Below the pieces are notes generated by a model that had not been told where the DNA came from, made no database searches, and was given only the letters and a program-made list of their open reading frames with translations. From JAJFJD01 sp965228975 (lineage in GTDB: Bacteria; Pseudomonadota; Alphaproteobacteria; UBA8366): a stretch of DNA of 64,000 nt. Each line of letters starts with the position of its first letter. Within the stretch, counting starts at the first letter, position 1. Made by a program: the position numbers and the translations under genes. Location: NCBI GenBank assembly GCA_965228975.1, contig OZ245851.1, forward strand, positions 434,001-498,000. Reading direction: 5' to 3'. Of this stretch, positions 19,088 through 28,354 are shown piece after piece.

Positions 19088-19468
19088 CTACAGCACGGCG
19101 ACGAACTCAAGCTGGATCTGCATCGGATCGTCCAGATCGCTCTTGACCGCATGGCGCGCGGGCATGTTCTTCTCGTCGGGGAAGAGCGCAAGCCATTCGC
19201 GGTTCACCGGCTCTCGGTTTGCGCGGGTCTTCAGGAACACCGTGACGTGGGCGACGTCATCGAGCGTCGCGCCCGACCCTTCGACCATCTTGCGCATGTT
19301 GGCGAAGGCGCATTTCGTCTGCTCGTCCAGCGTTTCCGGGATGTTGCCTTCCGCGTCATACCCGATGATCCCGCCGGAAAAGATCATGTTGCCGGTCCGC
19401 GAGACATGCGGGATGGGGTTCTTGTGCGGCACGAGTCCGGGGATGTCCATGCTTTCGCGTTTCGCCAT
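19088..19468 (-). CDS. RidA/YjgF family protein
   Basis: A 126-residue RidA-fold protein with the family pattern IFSGGIIGYDAEGNIPE and ANMRKMVEGSGATLDDVAHVTVFL. RidA proteins speed hydrolysis of enamine/imine products of amino-acid or amine oxidation. The usual Arg near residue 105 (NPxxR) is replaced: the end reads MQIQLEFVAVL, so it may belong to a non-archetypal subgroup lacking classical deaminase activity. Leads the two-gene unit with the FAD oxidase. Confidence 0.82.
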   Translation of the reverse strand: MAKRESMDIPGLVPHKNPIPHVSRTGNMIFSGGIIGYDAEGNIPETLDEQTKCAFANMRKMVEGSGATLDDVAHVTVFLKTRANREPVNREWLALFPDEKNMPARHAVKSDLDDPMQIQLEFVAVL

Positions 19469-19602
19469 TGAGTGCTCCAGAGATTTATTGGGAATTATAG
19501 GATGGCCTCCATGGTGCCGCGTGGGGCGGCCGGATGCAATTCACATGAACATTATGCGTGTGGAGCATGGCGAAACGGGAGCGGGATCGCTAAAACAGCC
19601 GC

Positions 19603-20376
19603 ATGGCAGGAACCGATCGTTCCAAACAATCGCACACCGGCGGCCCTGTCGTGGTGCTGGTGCAGCCGCAGCTCGGCGAGAATATCGGATTCGCCGCGCG
19701 GGCGATGCTGAATTGCGGCCTGACCGAGATGCGGCTCGTCGCCCCGCGCGACGGCTGGCCGAACGAAAAAGCTCGGGCCGCCGCCGCAGGCGCCGATACC
19801 GTGATCGACGGTGTCCGGCTATTCGACACGACGGCGGAGGCCGTGGCCGACCTGTCACGTGTATTCGCGGCCACCGCGCGCAATCGCGACATGATCAAGC
19901 CGGTAATGACGCCGCGTCGCGCGGCGGCGGACCTGCGCGCCGAAGACAAGGCCGGTTTTCCCTGTGGGTTGCTGTTCGGGCCGGAGCGCTCGGGCCTGAC
20001 CAATGACGACATCGCGCTCGCGGACACGATTGTGCAGGTGCCGTTGAATCCTGGTTTCAGCTCATTGAGCCTGCCGCAGGCGGTCCTGCTGTTGGCCTAC
20101 GAATGGTTCCAGGCGGGAGATGACACGCCCGGCGAGGAACTGGTGACCGGCCGGACCGAGCCGGCGAACAAGGGCGATCTGGAGAACTTCTTTCTCCGCC
20201 TCGAAGCCGCACTCGACGCCCGCAATTTTTTCCACGTCGACGAGAAGCGCGCCAGCATGGTCCGCAATATCCGCAACTCGTTTCAGCGCAACCGCCTGAC
20301 GGCGCAGGAGGTACGAACCCTGCATGGGATCGTTTCCGCCCTCAACGGAGATCGGAGTGGTGATGAAGAGACGTGA
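19603..20376 (+). CDS. trmJ: tRNA/rRNA methyltransferase, TrmJ family
   Basis: A SPOUT-fold RNA 2'-O-methyltransferase of 257 residues. VVLVQPQLGENIGFAARAM opens the domain, FGPERSGLTNDDI and PLNPGFSSLSLPQAV form the trefoil-knot SAM site. In E. coli TrmJ methylates nucleotide 32 of tRNA. The C-terminal 80 residues (LENFFLRLEAALDARNFF and onwards) match the TrmJ extension. Stand-alone gene, divergent from ridA. Confidence 0.87.
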   Translation: MAGTDRSKQSHTGGPVVVLVQPQLGENIGFAARAMLNCGLTEMRLVAPRDGWPNEKARAAAAGADTVIDGVRLFDTTAEAVADLSRVFAATARNRDMIKPVMTPRRAAADLRAEDKAGFPCGLLFGPERSGLTNDDIALADTIVQVPLNPGFSSLSLPQAVLLLAYEWFQAGDDTPGEELVTGRTEPANKGDLENFFLRLEAALDARNFFHVDEKRASMVRNIRNSFQRNRLTAQEVRTLHGIVSALNGDRSGDEET

Positions 20377-20381
20377 TCCGG

Positions 20382-21143
20382 TTAGTACTGAATGCGCGTC
20401 GTCGCCGCGCCGTCCACGATCAGGTTCGTGCCGCTGATATAGCTGGCGGCGGGGCTGGCAAGGAACACGACCGCGTTCGCGACCTCGTCCGGCGTTCCCA
20501 ACCGCCCCATCGGGCTGCGTTTGATGGCGTTGGCGTACATTTCCGGCTTTTCGCGTTTCCGGTAATCCCAAACGCCGCCGTCGAAATAGATCGCGCCGGG
20601 AGATACCGTATTCGCCCGGATACCCTTTGGCCCGGCAATGTTGCTGATCCCGGACATGTAGCTGATGATCGCTGCTTTCAAGCCACTGTAAGCGCGGACG
20701 CTGCCGGAAGTGTTTACCGCCGCCGTGCTGGCGATCGAGACGATCGACGCGCAGTCCGATTGCTCCAGAAACGGCATGGCGGCCTCTACGGCGCGAACGG
20801 TGCCGAGGACGTCGACCTCGAGGCCGAGCCGCCATTCCTCTTCGGTGGCGCCGGTGACGAGGGCGCTGGCATTGGGAATGAGAATATCGAGACCGTCCAG
20901 TGCTTCCGCCGTGCCGGTAATCCACGTCCGCAAGGCCTCGCTGTCGGAGACGTCCAACCGACCGCCGATGACTGCCGGCCCATTACCGGACAGCGCCTTA
21001 ACCGCGTCGTCGACTTCGTCCGAGTCGCGGGCGCAGAGGCCGACGTTGCATCCCTCGGCGACGAGGAGGTCCACGATCTTCCGGCCGATACCGCGCGTCC
21101 CGCCGGTCACGATGGCGCGCTTTCCCTGTAATCCCAATTCCAT
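20382..21143 (-). CDS. SDR-family oxidoreductase
   Basis: A 253-residue classical SDR: cofactor loop TGGTRGIGRK, NNAG-equivalent PNASAL, catalytic Ser in SIASTAA and Tyr/Lys in YSGLK. NADP or NAD dependence and substrate are open. It is divergent from another SDR gene (start 131 bp away), converges with trmJ, and lies at the edge of a catabolic region, so a role in that pathway is possible. Confidence 0.82.
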   Translation of the reverse strand: MELGLQGKRAIVTGGTRGIGRKIVDLLVAEGCNVGLCARDSDEVDDAVKALSGNGPAVIGGRLDVSDSEALRTWITGTAEALDGLDILIPNASALVTGATEEEWRLGLEVDVLGTVRAVEAAMPFLEQSDCASIVSIASTAAVNTSGSVRAYSGLKAAIISYMSGISNIAGPKGIRANTVSPGAIYFDGGVWDYRKREKPEMYANAIKRSPMGRLGTPDEVANAVVFLASPAASYISGTNLIVDGAATTRIQY

Positions 21144-21274
21144 GTTTGATCGTCTCCTGTAGATCGATGTCGGTTCTAGCGGCTTTACCGGGCAGCGCGC
21201 TAACGTCGTTTGGTCTACTGTACTGCCTGTGTGCGGCAGAGACGAGCCAGGCTATACGGGAGGTGCGAGACTAA

Positions 21275-22027
21275 ATGAACGACCATGATTTCAGCGGCCA
21301 AACCGCGGTTGTGACCGGCGGGGCTAACGGTATCGGGTACGCGGTGGCCGAACGGCTATGCCGCACTGGCGCGCAAGTTGCGGTTTGGGATTTGAACGAG
21401 GTTTCCGGCGAGAGCGCGGTAGAGGATCTGAAAGCGGTCGGCAAGGTGGCGTTCGTATCCACCGACGTTACCGATCCGGACAGCGTTGCCGAAGCCTTGG
21501 CGCAAACCGAGCGCGCCATAGGTCCTGTCGATATCGCCGTGAATAGCGCCGGCATCGCGGGGATGAACGCGACCGTGGACGAATACCCCATCGACGAATG
21601 GAAACGGGTGCTCGACGTCAATCTGAATGGCACATTCTATGTCAACCGTGCGGTGGTGCCCGGCATGCGGGAACGGAACTACGGCCGTATCTGCAATATC
21701 GCATCAATCGCCGGCAAGGAAGGCAATCCGAACGCGTCGGCCTACAGCGCGTCCAAAGGAGGCGTGATCGCGTTGACCAAGTCGCTGGGAAAAGAATTGG
21801 CCGGCTACGATGTCGCGGTGAATTGCGTTACGCCGGCGGCGGCGCGAACTCGGATTTTCGATCAGATGACCGAGGAGCATATCGGATACATGCTATCGAA
21901 GATTCCTCGGAACCGCTTTGTCGAGGTCGAGGAAATCGCTTCCATGGTCGCGTGGATCGTGTCCCGCGAGAACAGCTTCACGACGGCCGGGGTCTTCGAT
22001 ATTTCCGGTGGCCGAGCGACCTACTGA
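21275..22027 (+). CDS. SDR-family oxidoreductase (FabG-like)
   Basis: A 250-residue classical SDR with TGGANGIGYAVAE, NSAGIAG, catalytic Ser in NIASIAG and Tyr/Lys in YSASKGG. The general shape is that of 3-oxoacyl-ACP reductase-like and sugar or polyol dehydrogenases; as it stands beside an SMP-30 lactonase gene, a sugar- or polyol-type substrate is one option. GGGAGG precedes the ATG. Converges on the SMP-30 gene with 12 bp between stops. Confidence 0.82.
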   Translation: MNDHDFSGQTAVVTGGANGIGYAVAERLCRTGAQVAVWDLNEVSGESAVEDLKAVGKVAFVSTDVTDPDSVAEALAQTERAIGPVDIAVNSAGIAGMNATVDEYPIDEWKRVLDVNLNGTFYVNRAVVPGMRERNYGRICNIASIAGKEGNPNASAYSASKGGVIALTKSLGKELAGYDVAVNCVTPAAARTRIFDQMTEEHIGYMLSKIPRNRFVEVEEIASMVAWIVSRENSFTTAGVFDISGGRATY

Positions 22028-22039
22028 AACGGAAGGCGC

Positions 22040-22936
22040 TCAGGCCCGGTAGTGCCGGTACCAGGGATGCGGTTGCCCCGGCGTCTTCATCCGCATCGTA
22101 TAGACGGAGGTCCTGGCGGTCACGAACAAGGTCCGCAGATCGCTGCCGCCAAATGTAAAGTTGACCGCCTGTTCCGGCAGGCGGATGGTGCCGATGTGGC
22201 GTCCGTCAGGTTCCAGCACCCAAATGCCGCCGGGCCCGGTGCAATAGACGCGGCCCAGGGAATCCACTTTTATGCCATCCGGCGCGCCGGGTTCGTCGCC
22301 CGCGCTGAGGTCGGCGAAGATGCGCCGTCGCTGCATTACGCCGCTCGCGTCGATATCGACGGCAAGCACGTATTTCGTCCAGCGCGTGTTGGCGATGTAG
22401 AGCGTTCGCTCGTCCGGTGATAACGCGAGTCCGTTCGGGTACTCCACGCTCACCACGGCGGTCAGTGCTCCGTCGGGTGCGATCCGATAAACCCGTGCGC
22501 CGCCCCAAACACCGTCCTCGCCGTCGGGTTTCGGCTGCTCGCGGTCGGTAATCGGAATGCGCATCGCCGGATCGGTGAAATACAGGCTGCCGTCGGAATG
22601 GCAGATGACATCGTTCGGCCGATTGAACCGCCCGCCTTCGAATTCATCGACGAGCACGGAGACGGTGCCGTCCTCGCCGGTGCGGGTCACGCAGCGGCCG
22701 CTGCCCTCGCAGTGGATCAGACGGCCTTCGAGGTCGAAGGTCATCCCGTTGCCGCCCTCCGTCTTACGGATCAGCTCCGGGGCTTCGCCGAGCGTCAGGC
22801 GGTACAAGGCGCCGGGACGGATATCATTGAAGTAATAGAAGCCGTCCGGATGCCACAGCGGTCCTTCCGTAAAGACGTAGCCGGTCGCATGTCGTTCGGC
22901 CTCGGGCGACTCCAGGATATCCGAGAGGTCGGTCAT
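22040..22936 (-). CDS. SMP-30/gluconolactonase family protein
   Basis: A six-bladed beta-propeller lactonase/esterase of 298 residues. The metal-binding residues of the family are visible: Glu in TEGPLWHPDG, Asn in FNRPNDV, Asn in SVEYPNGLALSPDE and Asp in SPDERTLYIAN. SMP-30 proteins hydrolyse sugar lactones or other cyclic esters with a divalent metal. Last gene of a minus-strand run (dioxygenase, alcohol dehydrogenase, VOC, SMP-30) with gaps of 22-45 bp. Confidence 0.83.
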   Translation of the reverse strand: MTDLSDILESPEAERHATGYVFTEGPLWHPDGFYYFNDIRPGALYRLTLGEAPELIRKTEGGNGMTFDLEGRLIHCEGSGRCVTRTGEDGTVSVLVDEFEGGRFNRPNDVICHSDGSLYFTDPAMRIPITDREQPKPDGEDGVWGGARVYRIAPDGALTAVVSVEYPNGLALSPDERTLYIANTRWTKYVLAVDIDASGVMQRRRIFADLSAGDEPGAPDGIKVDSLGRVYCTGPGGIWVLEPDGRHIGTIRLPEQAVNFTFGGSDLRTLFVTARTSVYTMRMKTPGQPHPWYRHYRA

Positions 22937-22958
22937 GGCCGGTCCTTTTCGTGAAGGG

Positions 22959-23378
22959 TCAGCATTGCATCAGTTCGATACTGACGCCGTCGGGCGCTGC
23001 GACATAGCAAAGCAGGCTTCCGTTGCCGCTTTTCTTCAACGCGACGGGAAAGGTGACGCCCTTCGCTTTCAGCTCCTCGCAGAAGGCGGTGAGGTCGCCG
23101 TCGTAGAGAAACCCGAAATGATCGGTGCCATAGGCGTTATGGCTGGAATGATCCTCGTATTGTTCGACGGGCCGGGCCGGCACCGGGTCTTCGCCCGGCC
23201 GTTTGCCGCGGATGATGATGATCGCGCCGGCGAGTTCGACGAAGATTTGCGGCGCGCCGCGGGAAACCGTTTCGGCGGTGATGGTTGCGCCGAACTTGTC
23301 CACATACCAGTCGGCCGACGCCTTTGGCGTCTCGCTGATGATGTGGATATGGTCGAACCTTAAGGGTGGTTTGGTCAC
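22959..23378 (-). CDS. VOC-family (glyoxalase/dioxygenase fold) protein
   Basis: A 139-residue vicinal-oxygen-chelate protein. Likely metal ligands are His in FDHIHII, His in GTDHFGF and Glu in SIELMQC, so an active metal site is plausible. The family includes glyoxalase I, ring-cleaving dioxygenases and epimerases; nothing picks one. Sits between the SMP-30 and iron alcohol dehydrogenase genes. Confidence 0.8.
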   Translation of the reverse strand: MTKPPLRFDHIHIISETPKASADWYVDKFGATITAETVSRGAPQIFVELAGAIIIIRGKRPGEDPVPARPVEQYEDHSSHNAYGTDHFGFLYDGDLTAFCEELKAKGVTFPVALKKSGNGSLLCYVAAPDGVSIELMQC

Positions 23379-23414
23379 ACTCTTTCCAATCGGTTGTCTG
23401 GCATGGTCCGATCC

Positions 23415-24497
23415 CTAAATCGGTACTTTGCCCAGGAAGCTCTTCCCCTTTTCGCCCTGCATCGCATCGGCGAGCCAGCCGTCCCAGTCGGCTTGCGAGG
23501 GACCATGGGCGGTCGGATCGCGCGCGACGCCCAGGTCGTCCATGAAAGATTCGAACCGCTTCACGCCGGCATGCAAATCCTCGCCGAACACGTCCGCGAG
23601 CCCCTGATCGCAGGTCTCGTCATGGCCGATGGCCCATTCCATCACCATCGGGAGCGAGAAGCCACAGGCGATCCCGTGCGGCACGCCGTGGTGCATGGTG
23701 AGGGGATAGGACATTTGATGGGCGATCGATGTGCGGGTCTGCGACAGGGCGATGCCCGCGAGCATCGCGGCATTCGCGATGCGTGTTCGAAGCTCGATGT
23801 TGCCGAGGTCATCGCTCAGCGCGGGCAGGTATTTCAGCACGTCGCGTGCGGCCTGCGCGGCGATCGGTTGCGTGACTAGGTTCCGCTTTACGGTCCAGAT
23901 GCTCTCGAGGGCGTGGCTCATGGCGTCCAGCGCCGTGCTGATCGTCTGGTCGCGCGGCAGGCTCAGCGTCAGTTCCGGATCGACCACGGCATATTCCGCA
24001 TAGGCTTTCGGCGTGCGTACGCCCCATTTGCCGTTATTGGCGCGGTCCCAGATGACGGCGCCTATGCTGACCTCGCTGCCGGTGCCCGCGGTCGTGGGGA
24101 CGGCGATGATGCAGGGCCCTTGCAGGTCGTCCGCGCGGTCGCCCTCGGATTCCAAGTGCTCTTTCAAGAGATCCCAGTCCCCGCCGGACGTCGCCAGCGC
24201 CTTCGCCGTGTCGATCGCCGAGCCGCCGCCGAGGCCGATATAGACGTCCGGCAACGCGTCCAGTTCAGCCAGTTTTTCACAACCGATCTTCACTTCCGGG
24301 AAATCGGGATTGGCCATCACGTTGTCGATGACGATGGCTGCGCGGCCGGCCGCTTGTTCCAATCGGTCGACGAGCCCGGCGAAATAGGGTTCGTCATAGG
24401 TCACGACGGCATAGGAACGGCCGGCGATTAGTTCGGGCAGCCGATCGAAACTCCCCGCACCGAAAATCGCCTTCACCGGGTTGTAGAATTCTCCCAT
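23415..24497 (-). CDS. Iron-containing alcohol dehydrogenase
   Basis: A group III metal-dependent dehydrogenase of 360 residues. The NAD-binding GLGGGSAIDTAKA and TTAGTGSEVS motifs are present, and the metal site can be traced: Asp and His in DAMSHALES plus two His in the MHHGVPHG stretch. Relatives include maleylacetate reductase, 1,3-propanediol and phosphonoacetaldehyde-type reductases. Within this operon it probably interconverts an aldehyde or ketone intermediate and its alcohol. Confidence 0.87.
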   Translation of the reverse strand: MGEFYNPVKAIFGAGSFDRLPELIAGRSYAVVTYDEPYFAGLVDRLEQAAGRAAIVIDNVMANPDFPEVKIGCEKLAELDALPDVYIGLGGGSAIDTAKALATSGGDWDLLKEHLESEGDRADDLQGPCIIAVPTTAGTGSEVSIGAVIWDRANNGKWGVRTPKAYAEYAVVDPELTLSLPRDQTISTALDAMSHALESIWTVKRNLVTQPIAAQAARDVLKYLPALSDDLGNIELRTRIANAAMLAGIALSQTRTSIAHQMSYPLTMHHGVPHGIACGFSLPMVMEWAIGHDETCDQGLADVFGEDLHAGVKRFESFMDDLGVARDPTAHGPSQADWDGWLADAMQGEKGKSFLGKVPI

Positions 24498-24542
24498 TTT
24501 CTTCTCCTTGAGGCCGAGGGGCCTGTGTGTCGATAACCCGGG

Positions 24543-25481
24543 CTACGCGGCCAACAACGGCGTGCCTTCCAGCGATTTCGATTTGCGGCCGTCGACGCCG
24601 TACGGGATCTCTCCTACCGTCGTCGTTCGGAAGAGTTGCCGGTCGTAATCGGTGCGTTGGATGTCGCGCGGGGCGAGGTGAGCGGTGGTCCGGTTGTCCC
24701 ACATCGCGACCGATCCGGATGTCCATTTGAACCGCAGCGTGAACTCCGGACGCACCGCATGCGATTTCAACATGGCGAGCATCGCTTCGTTCTCGGTCGG
24801 TGACAGGCCGACGATGCTCTGCAGGAATTTCGGGCTGACCCACAGCGCCCGGCGTCCCGTCTCCGGATGCACGCGGACGATGGGGTGTTCCGTGGTTTTT
24901 TGATTGGCGGCGATCCGGTCGCGCAAATCCTGCGTCATCGTGACGCCGGCATAGGTCATGTAGGTGTGCACGCCGCGGAGGTCGTCGACGATACCCTGCA
25001 TGGTGGGTGACAGCGCATCGTAGGCGGCGGCGAGGTTGGTCCACTGCGTATCCCCGCCGTAGGGCGGCACGACATCGCCCCAAAGGATCGTGGCGGTCGG
25101 CGGGTTGATCGCGGGGGTCAGGTCGGTATGCCAGCCGGTCCACGGGTCGAAGGCGGGTACGCCGGTCAGACGGCCCTTCTGGCGGCCGCGCACCACCTGA
25201 TAGATCTCCGGATGATCCGGGTCCGGCGTATGAATGTTATGCCCGCGGTTAAGTTGACCGAACTGCCGCGACATGGCGACGAAGCTGGCCTTGTCCAGGT
25301 TCTGGTCGCGGAAAAAGATGACCTTCCAAGTGTTGAAGGCATCCCAGATCTCGGCGCGCTGTTCCTCCGAAAGCGGTTGGGACAGGTCGACGCCGCCAAT
25401 TTCCGCGCCGATGTCCACCGCAAGCGGGTTAATCGTGATGGATTTCGGTGTGTGTTCGACATTTGCTCCGGTTGCCGACAT
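24543..25481 (-). CDS. TauD/TfdA-family Fe(II)/2-oxoglutarate dioxygenase
   Basis: A 312-residue dioxygenase of the taurine/2,4-D type. The facial triad is HxD in GWHTD plus the distal His in TAHLAPRD, and the 2-oxoglutarate-binding Arg lies a dozen residues later (DRQLFRTTTVG). Known relatives hydroxylate a carbon next to sulfonate, ether, ester or amine groups and release an aldehyde. It is a close paralogue of the protein at 57646-58584 (same length; shared GAEIGGVDL, VPPYGGDTQ and KSKSL). Likely first enzyme of the downstream operon. Confidence 0.87.
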   Translation of the reverse strand: MSATGANVEHTPKSITINPLAVDIGAEIGGVDLSQPLSEEQRAEIWDAFNTWKVIFFRDQNLDKASFVAMSRQFGQLNRGHNIHTPDPDHPEIYQVVRGRQKGRLTGVPAFDPWTGWHTDLTPAINPPTATILWGDVVPPYGGDTQWTNLAAAYDALSPTMQGIVDDLRGVHTYMTYAGVTMTQDLRDRIAANQKTTEHPIVRVHPETGRRALWVSPKFLQSIVGLSPTENEAMLAMLKSHAVRPEFTLRFKWTSGSVAMWDNRTTAHLAPRDIQRTDYDRQLFRTTTVGEIPYGVDGRKSKSLEGTPLLAA

Positions 25482-25556
25482 GACATCACTCCTGCGTGGG
25501 ACGTACGGACAAGTATTACAGGGCCAGCGCCGACCGGCGTCAAATCCCGTGCCGGG

Positions 25557-26558
25557 CTAGGAGGCTGCCGGCCGAAGCGGTAGAAGCGTGCCGGCGCCGG
25601 ACTGTTCGGCGCGGCGTAGGATTTCGATCCCGGTGGCGAGGTCCTCCAAGGCGATCCCCAGATTGAAAGCTAGGATCCGCTGGCCGTCGGATGTGCGCCG
25701 CCCGGTCCCATGCGCGACGAGGTCCGCGACCGTGGCGTCGATGCGTGTGACACCGGGAAATTTCCCCTCGTTCCGGCGGGCATCCTCGATCTGACCCTGG
25801 TCGTCGGTGAGGATCAGGTCCATCGCATCGATGGCGGCGTCGGTGACGTAGCTGTCATAGTCGATCGTCACGACCAAGGCGCCGGGTTTGATCCAATCCG
25901 GTTCGATCGTGGGATTGCGCTTGTCCGCGATCGGGCCGCCGGTGACCAGGACGTCTGCCGCCTTCGCGACCTCTTCGGCACCGGTGGCGCCGTCGATTCT
26001 GTGTCCGAATTTGCCGCCCATTTCCTCCATGAACCGCTGCTGACGATCCGGGCGCAGGTCGTAGCAGATGCAGTGGTCGATATCCGGCCGCACCGCATGG
26101 ATCGCCTCCAGATGCTTTCGACCCTGCAGGCCGCATCCGAGTATGCCGAGCGTGGCCGCGCCGCTTCGGGCGAGATATTTGACCACGAGGCCGGATGCGG
26201 CGGCGGTGCGGTTCCCGGTGATCCACTCCGCGTCCATGATGGCGCGCATCTGGCCAGTCGCGTCTTCGGTCAGGATATAGAGGCCTTGGATATATGGCAG
26301 ATCGCGGCCCGGGTTGTCCGGATCGCCGCTTTGCCACTTGCATCCGGCGAAGCCCAGGTCGGGGCTGGCACTGACCATCGAACTGTAGAATCGCGGGCCA
26401 TGCCGATGGAAAAAGATTTTCGGCGGCATCATGACATCGCCGGTCGCCTTGACGCGAAACGCCTCTTCAAGGATGCCGATGATCTCCGCCATGGTCAGCC
26501 CAAGCGTATCGAGGTCTGTTGCGCTGAGAAAGCGAATGTCCGTGTGGATTTTGGTCAT
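25557..26558 (-). CDS. Ornithine cyclodeaminase / mu-crystallin family protein
   Basis: A 333-residue NAD(P)-binding protein of the OCD/mu-crystallin family. The Rossmann motif GILGCGLQGRKHLEAI is clear, and FHRHGPRFYSSMVSASP with CKWQSGDP marks the substrate half. Members act as ornithine cyclodeaminases, ketimine reductases or alanine dehydrogenases. The frame continues upstream to 26663, but ATG 26558 (AGGGCACGCGGC before it) gives the family N-terminus. It lies 75 bp upstream of the dioxygenase gene, so it may head that operon. Confidence 0.83.
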   Translation of the reverse strand: MTKIHTDIRFLSATDLDTLGLTMAEIIGILEEAFRVKATGDVMMPPKIFFHRHGPRFYSSMVSASPDLGFAGCKWQSGDPDNPGRDLPYIQGLYILTEDATGQMRAIMDAEWITGNRTAAASGLVVKYLARSGAATLGILGCGLQGRKHLEAIHAVRPDIDHCICYDLRPDRQQRFMEEMGGKFGHRIDGATGAEEVAKAADVLVTGGPIADKRNPTIEPDWIKPGALVVTIDYDSYVTDAAIDAMDLILTDDQGQIEDARRNEGKFPGVTRIDATVADLVAHGTGRRTSDGQRILAFNLGIALEDLATGIEILRRAEQSGAGTLLPLRPAAS

Positions 26559-26893
26559 GCCGCGTGCCCTGTCCGTGTTTGTCACCCCGGATCCGCCGAT
26601 CATAGCATCGGTCTCACCATCCGCTCCGAAATCGTGACCGGTGAACGGATGAAACATCGGCATCGCAATGCGTTGTGCGATCTGTTACCGTTTTGCGGGA
26701 TTGAGATACCAATTCGGCATTTCACGTTTGGCGCGAATGCCAAATCGGTTGGGGGAAACTGGGAGGCACAAGGGGACAATCTTGTACGGACGGCGCGGCC
26801 CGCGATCCGTTTAATCGACTAATTTCAAAGACCGGGAAGCGTCGGCACCGTCACCCCTGAGTGCGAATTCAACACGAATAGGGGGACGAAACG
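26559..26893. other. Intergenic region between OCD-like gene and AGCS symporter gene
   Basis: About 335 bp without a gene; it must hold the divergent promoters for the catabolic operon (minus) and the symporter (plus). An imperfect dyad GGCATT...AATGCC occurs in its middle (around 26718-26742), flanked by runs of lower GC. No convincing -35/-10 pair or known riboswitch was found. The symporter has a GGGGGACG ribosome site just before its ATG. Confidence 0.4.
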
Positions 26894-28315
26894 ATGGAAT
26901 TTCTGAGAGCGGTATTCGGCTCGATTGGCGATGGGACCTGGGGATGGGCACTGATCCCGTTCCTCGTTGTTCTTGGCCTGTTTTTCACCATTGCTTCCGG
27001 TTTCGTCCAATTCCGATTCTTCGGGCGTATGTTCCAGGTGCTGTTCCCCGGCGGCCAGCCCAGCGGGGAAGGGCATGTCAGTTCGCGAGAGGCGTTGTTC
27101 GTCAGCGTCGGGGGCCGGGTCGGCGGCGGCAACATCGCCGGCGTTGCGGTCGCGATCACGCTGGGCGGGCCGGGCGCGGTTTTCTGGATGTGGGCGATCG
27201 CCTTGGTCGGCATGGCGACCAGCCTGATCGAATGCACGCTGGCCCAGCTCTACAAACGCACCGACGAGAACGGCACCTATCGCGGCGGGCCCGCGCAGTA
27301 CATCCTGCACGGCCTCGGGAGCGAGTATAAATGGCTGGCGATCATCTATGCGGTGTCGCTGATCGCGGCCTTCGCGCTGGGCTTCAACGCGTTCCAAGGC
27401 AATACGGTAGCCGGCGCCGTTCAGGAAAGCTTCGGTCTCGAACGCATCTGGACCGGCGGTGCGCTCGCCATCGTCACGGGGTTCGTCGTCTACGGCGGCA
27501 TCAAGCGGATCGCGCATGTGGCGGACGTGATCGTGCCGATCATGGCCATCGGCTATATCGGCATGGCCCTGCTCATCATCGTCCTCAATATCACTGAGAT
27601 TCCCGCCGTTATCGCGATGATCGTGAAGAACGCCTTCGGCCTCGAAGAAGCCGTCGGCGGCGGCATGGGGGCCGCGGTCGCGCAAGGTCTTCGCCGTGGG
27701 CTGTTCTCGAACGAGGCGGGTTTGGGCAGCGCGCCCAACGTCGCGGCCGTAGCGCATGTCCGGCATCCGATCAGCCAGGGGATCGTGCAGTCGCTTTCCG
27801 TGTTCATCGATACCATCATCATCTGTTCCTGCACGGCCTTCGTCATTCTGCTGGGCGATGTGTATGTGGCCGGTGCGTCGGGGATCGACGGGGTCGTGTT
27901 GACGCAGAAGTCGATGGTCTCGCATGTCGGCGAGTGGAGCCAGTACTTCCTGGCCATCGCGATCATGCTCTTCGCCTTCAGCTCGATCATCTACAACTAC
28001 TATCTCGGGGAGAACGCATTAACGGTGTTCACCGAGAATCCGATCTCGCGCCATGTCCTGCGCATCCTCATCGTCGGATTGGTGTTTCTCGGCTCGTCGG
28101 CGCCGGGTGCGACCTCGGTCTTCTTCTTCTCCGACCCGATGATGGGCGTTCTGGCGATGGTCAACTTGCTCGCCATCATGATGCTGTTCCCGGTCGGCAT
28201 GCGCGTGCTGAACGACTACCGGAGCCAGTTGAAGGAGGGCAAGGAACACCCGGTTTTCGATCCCGAGAAGTTCTCGGACCTGGATATCGACGCCAGCGCG
28301 TGGAAGCAGGACTGA
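26894..28315 (+). CDS. Alanine/glycine:cation symporter (AGCS family)
   Basis: A 473-residue inner-membrane amino-acid:Na+ symporter with about eleven hydrophobic spans. The AGCS signature GRVGGGNIAGVAVAITLGG lies near residue 75, and NEAGLGSAPN further along is also family-specific. AGCS carriers import alanine, glycine or related small amino acids. It is divergent from the OCD/dioxygenase operon and may import its substrate, but that is inference. Confidence 0.9.
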   Translation: MEFLRAVFGSIGDGTWGWALIPFLVVLGLFFTIASGFVQFRFFGRMFQVLFPGGQPSGEGHVSSREALFVSVGGRVGGGNIAGVAVAITLGGPGAVFWMWAIALVGMATSLIECTLAQLYKRTDENGTYRGGPAQYILHGLGSEYKWLAIIYAVSLIAAFALGFNAFQGNTVAGAVQESFGLERIWTGGALAIVTGFVVYGGIKRIAHVADVIVPIMAIGYIGMALLIIVLNITEIPAVIAMIVKNAFGLEEAVGGGMGAAVAQGLRRGLFSNEAGLGSAPNVAAVAHVRHPISQGIVQSLSVFIDTIIICSCTAFVILLGDVYVAGASGIDGVVLTQKSMVSHVGEWSQYFLAIAIMLFAFSSIIYNYYLGENALTVFTENPISRHVLRILIVGLVFLGSSAPGATSVFFFSDPMMGVLAMVNLLAIMMLFPVGMRVLNDYRSQLKEGKEHPVFDPEKFSDLDIDASAWKQD

Positions 28316-28316
28316 C

Positions 28317-28342
28317 CGTCCGGCGCTAGCGGCTGCCGGACG
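28317..28342 (+). terminator. Hairpin just after the AGCS gene
   Basis: CGTCCGGC (28317-28324) pairs perfectly with GCCGGACG (28335-28342) across a ten-base loop, two bases after the stop codon. The following T-run is weak (AATTTG), so termination efficiency is uncertain. Confidence 0.4.
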
Positions 28343-28354
28343 CGAATTTGACTC

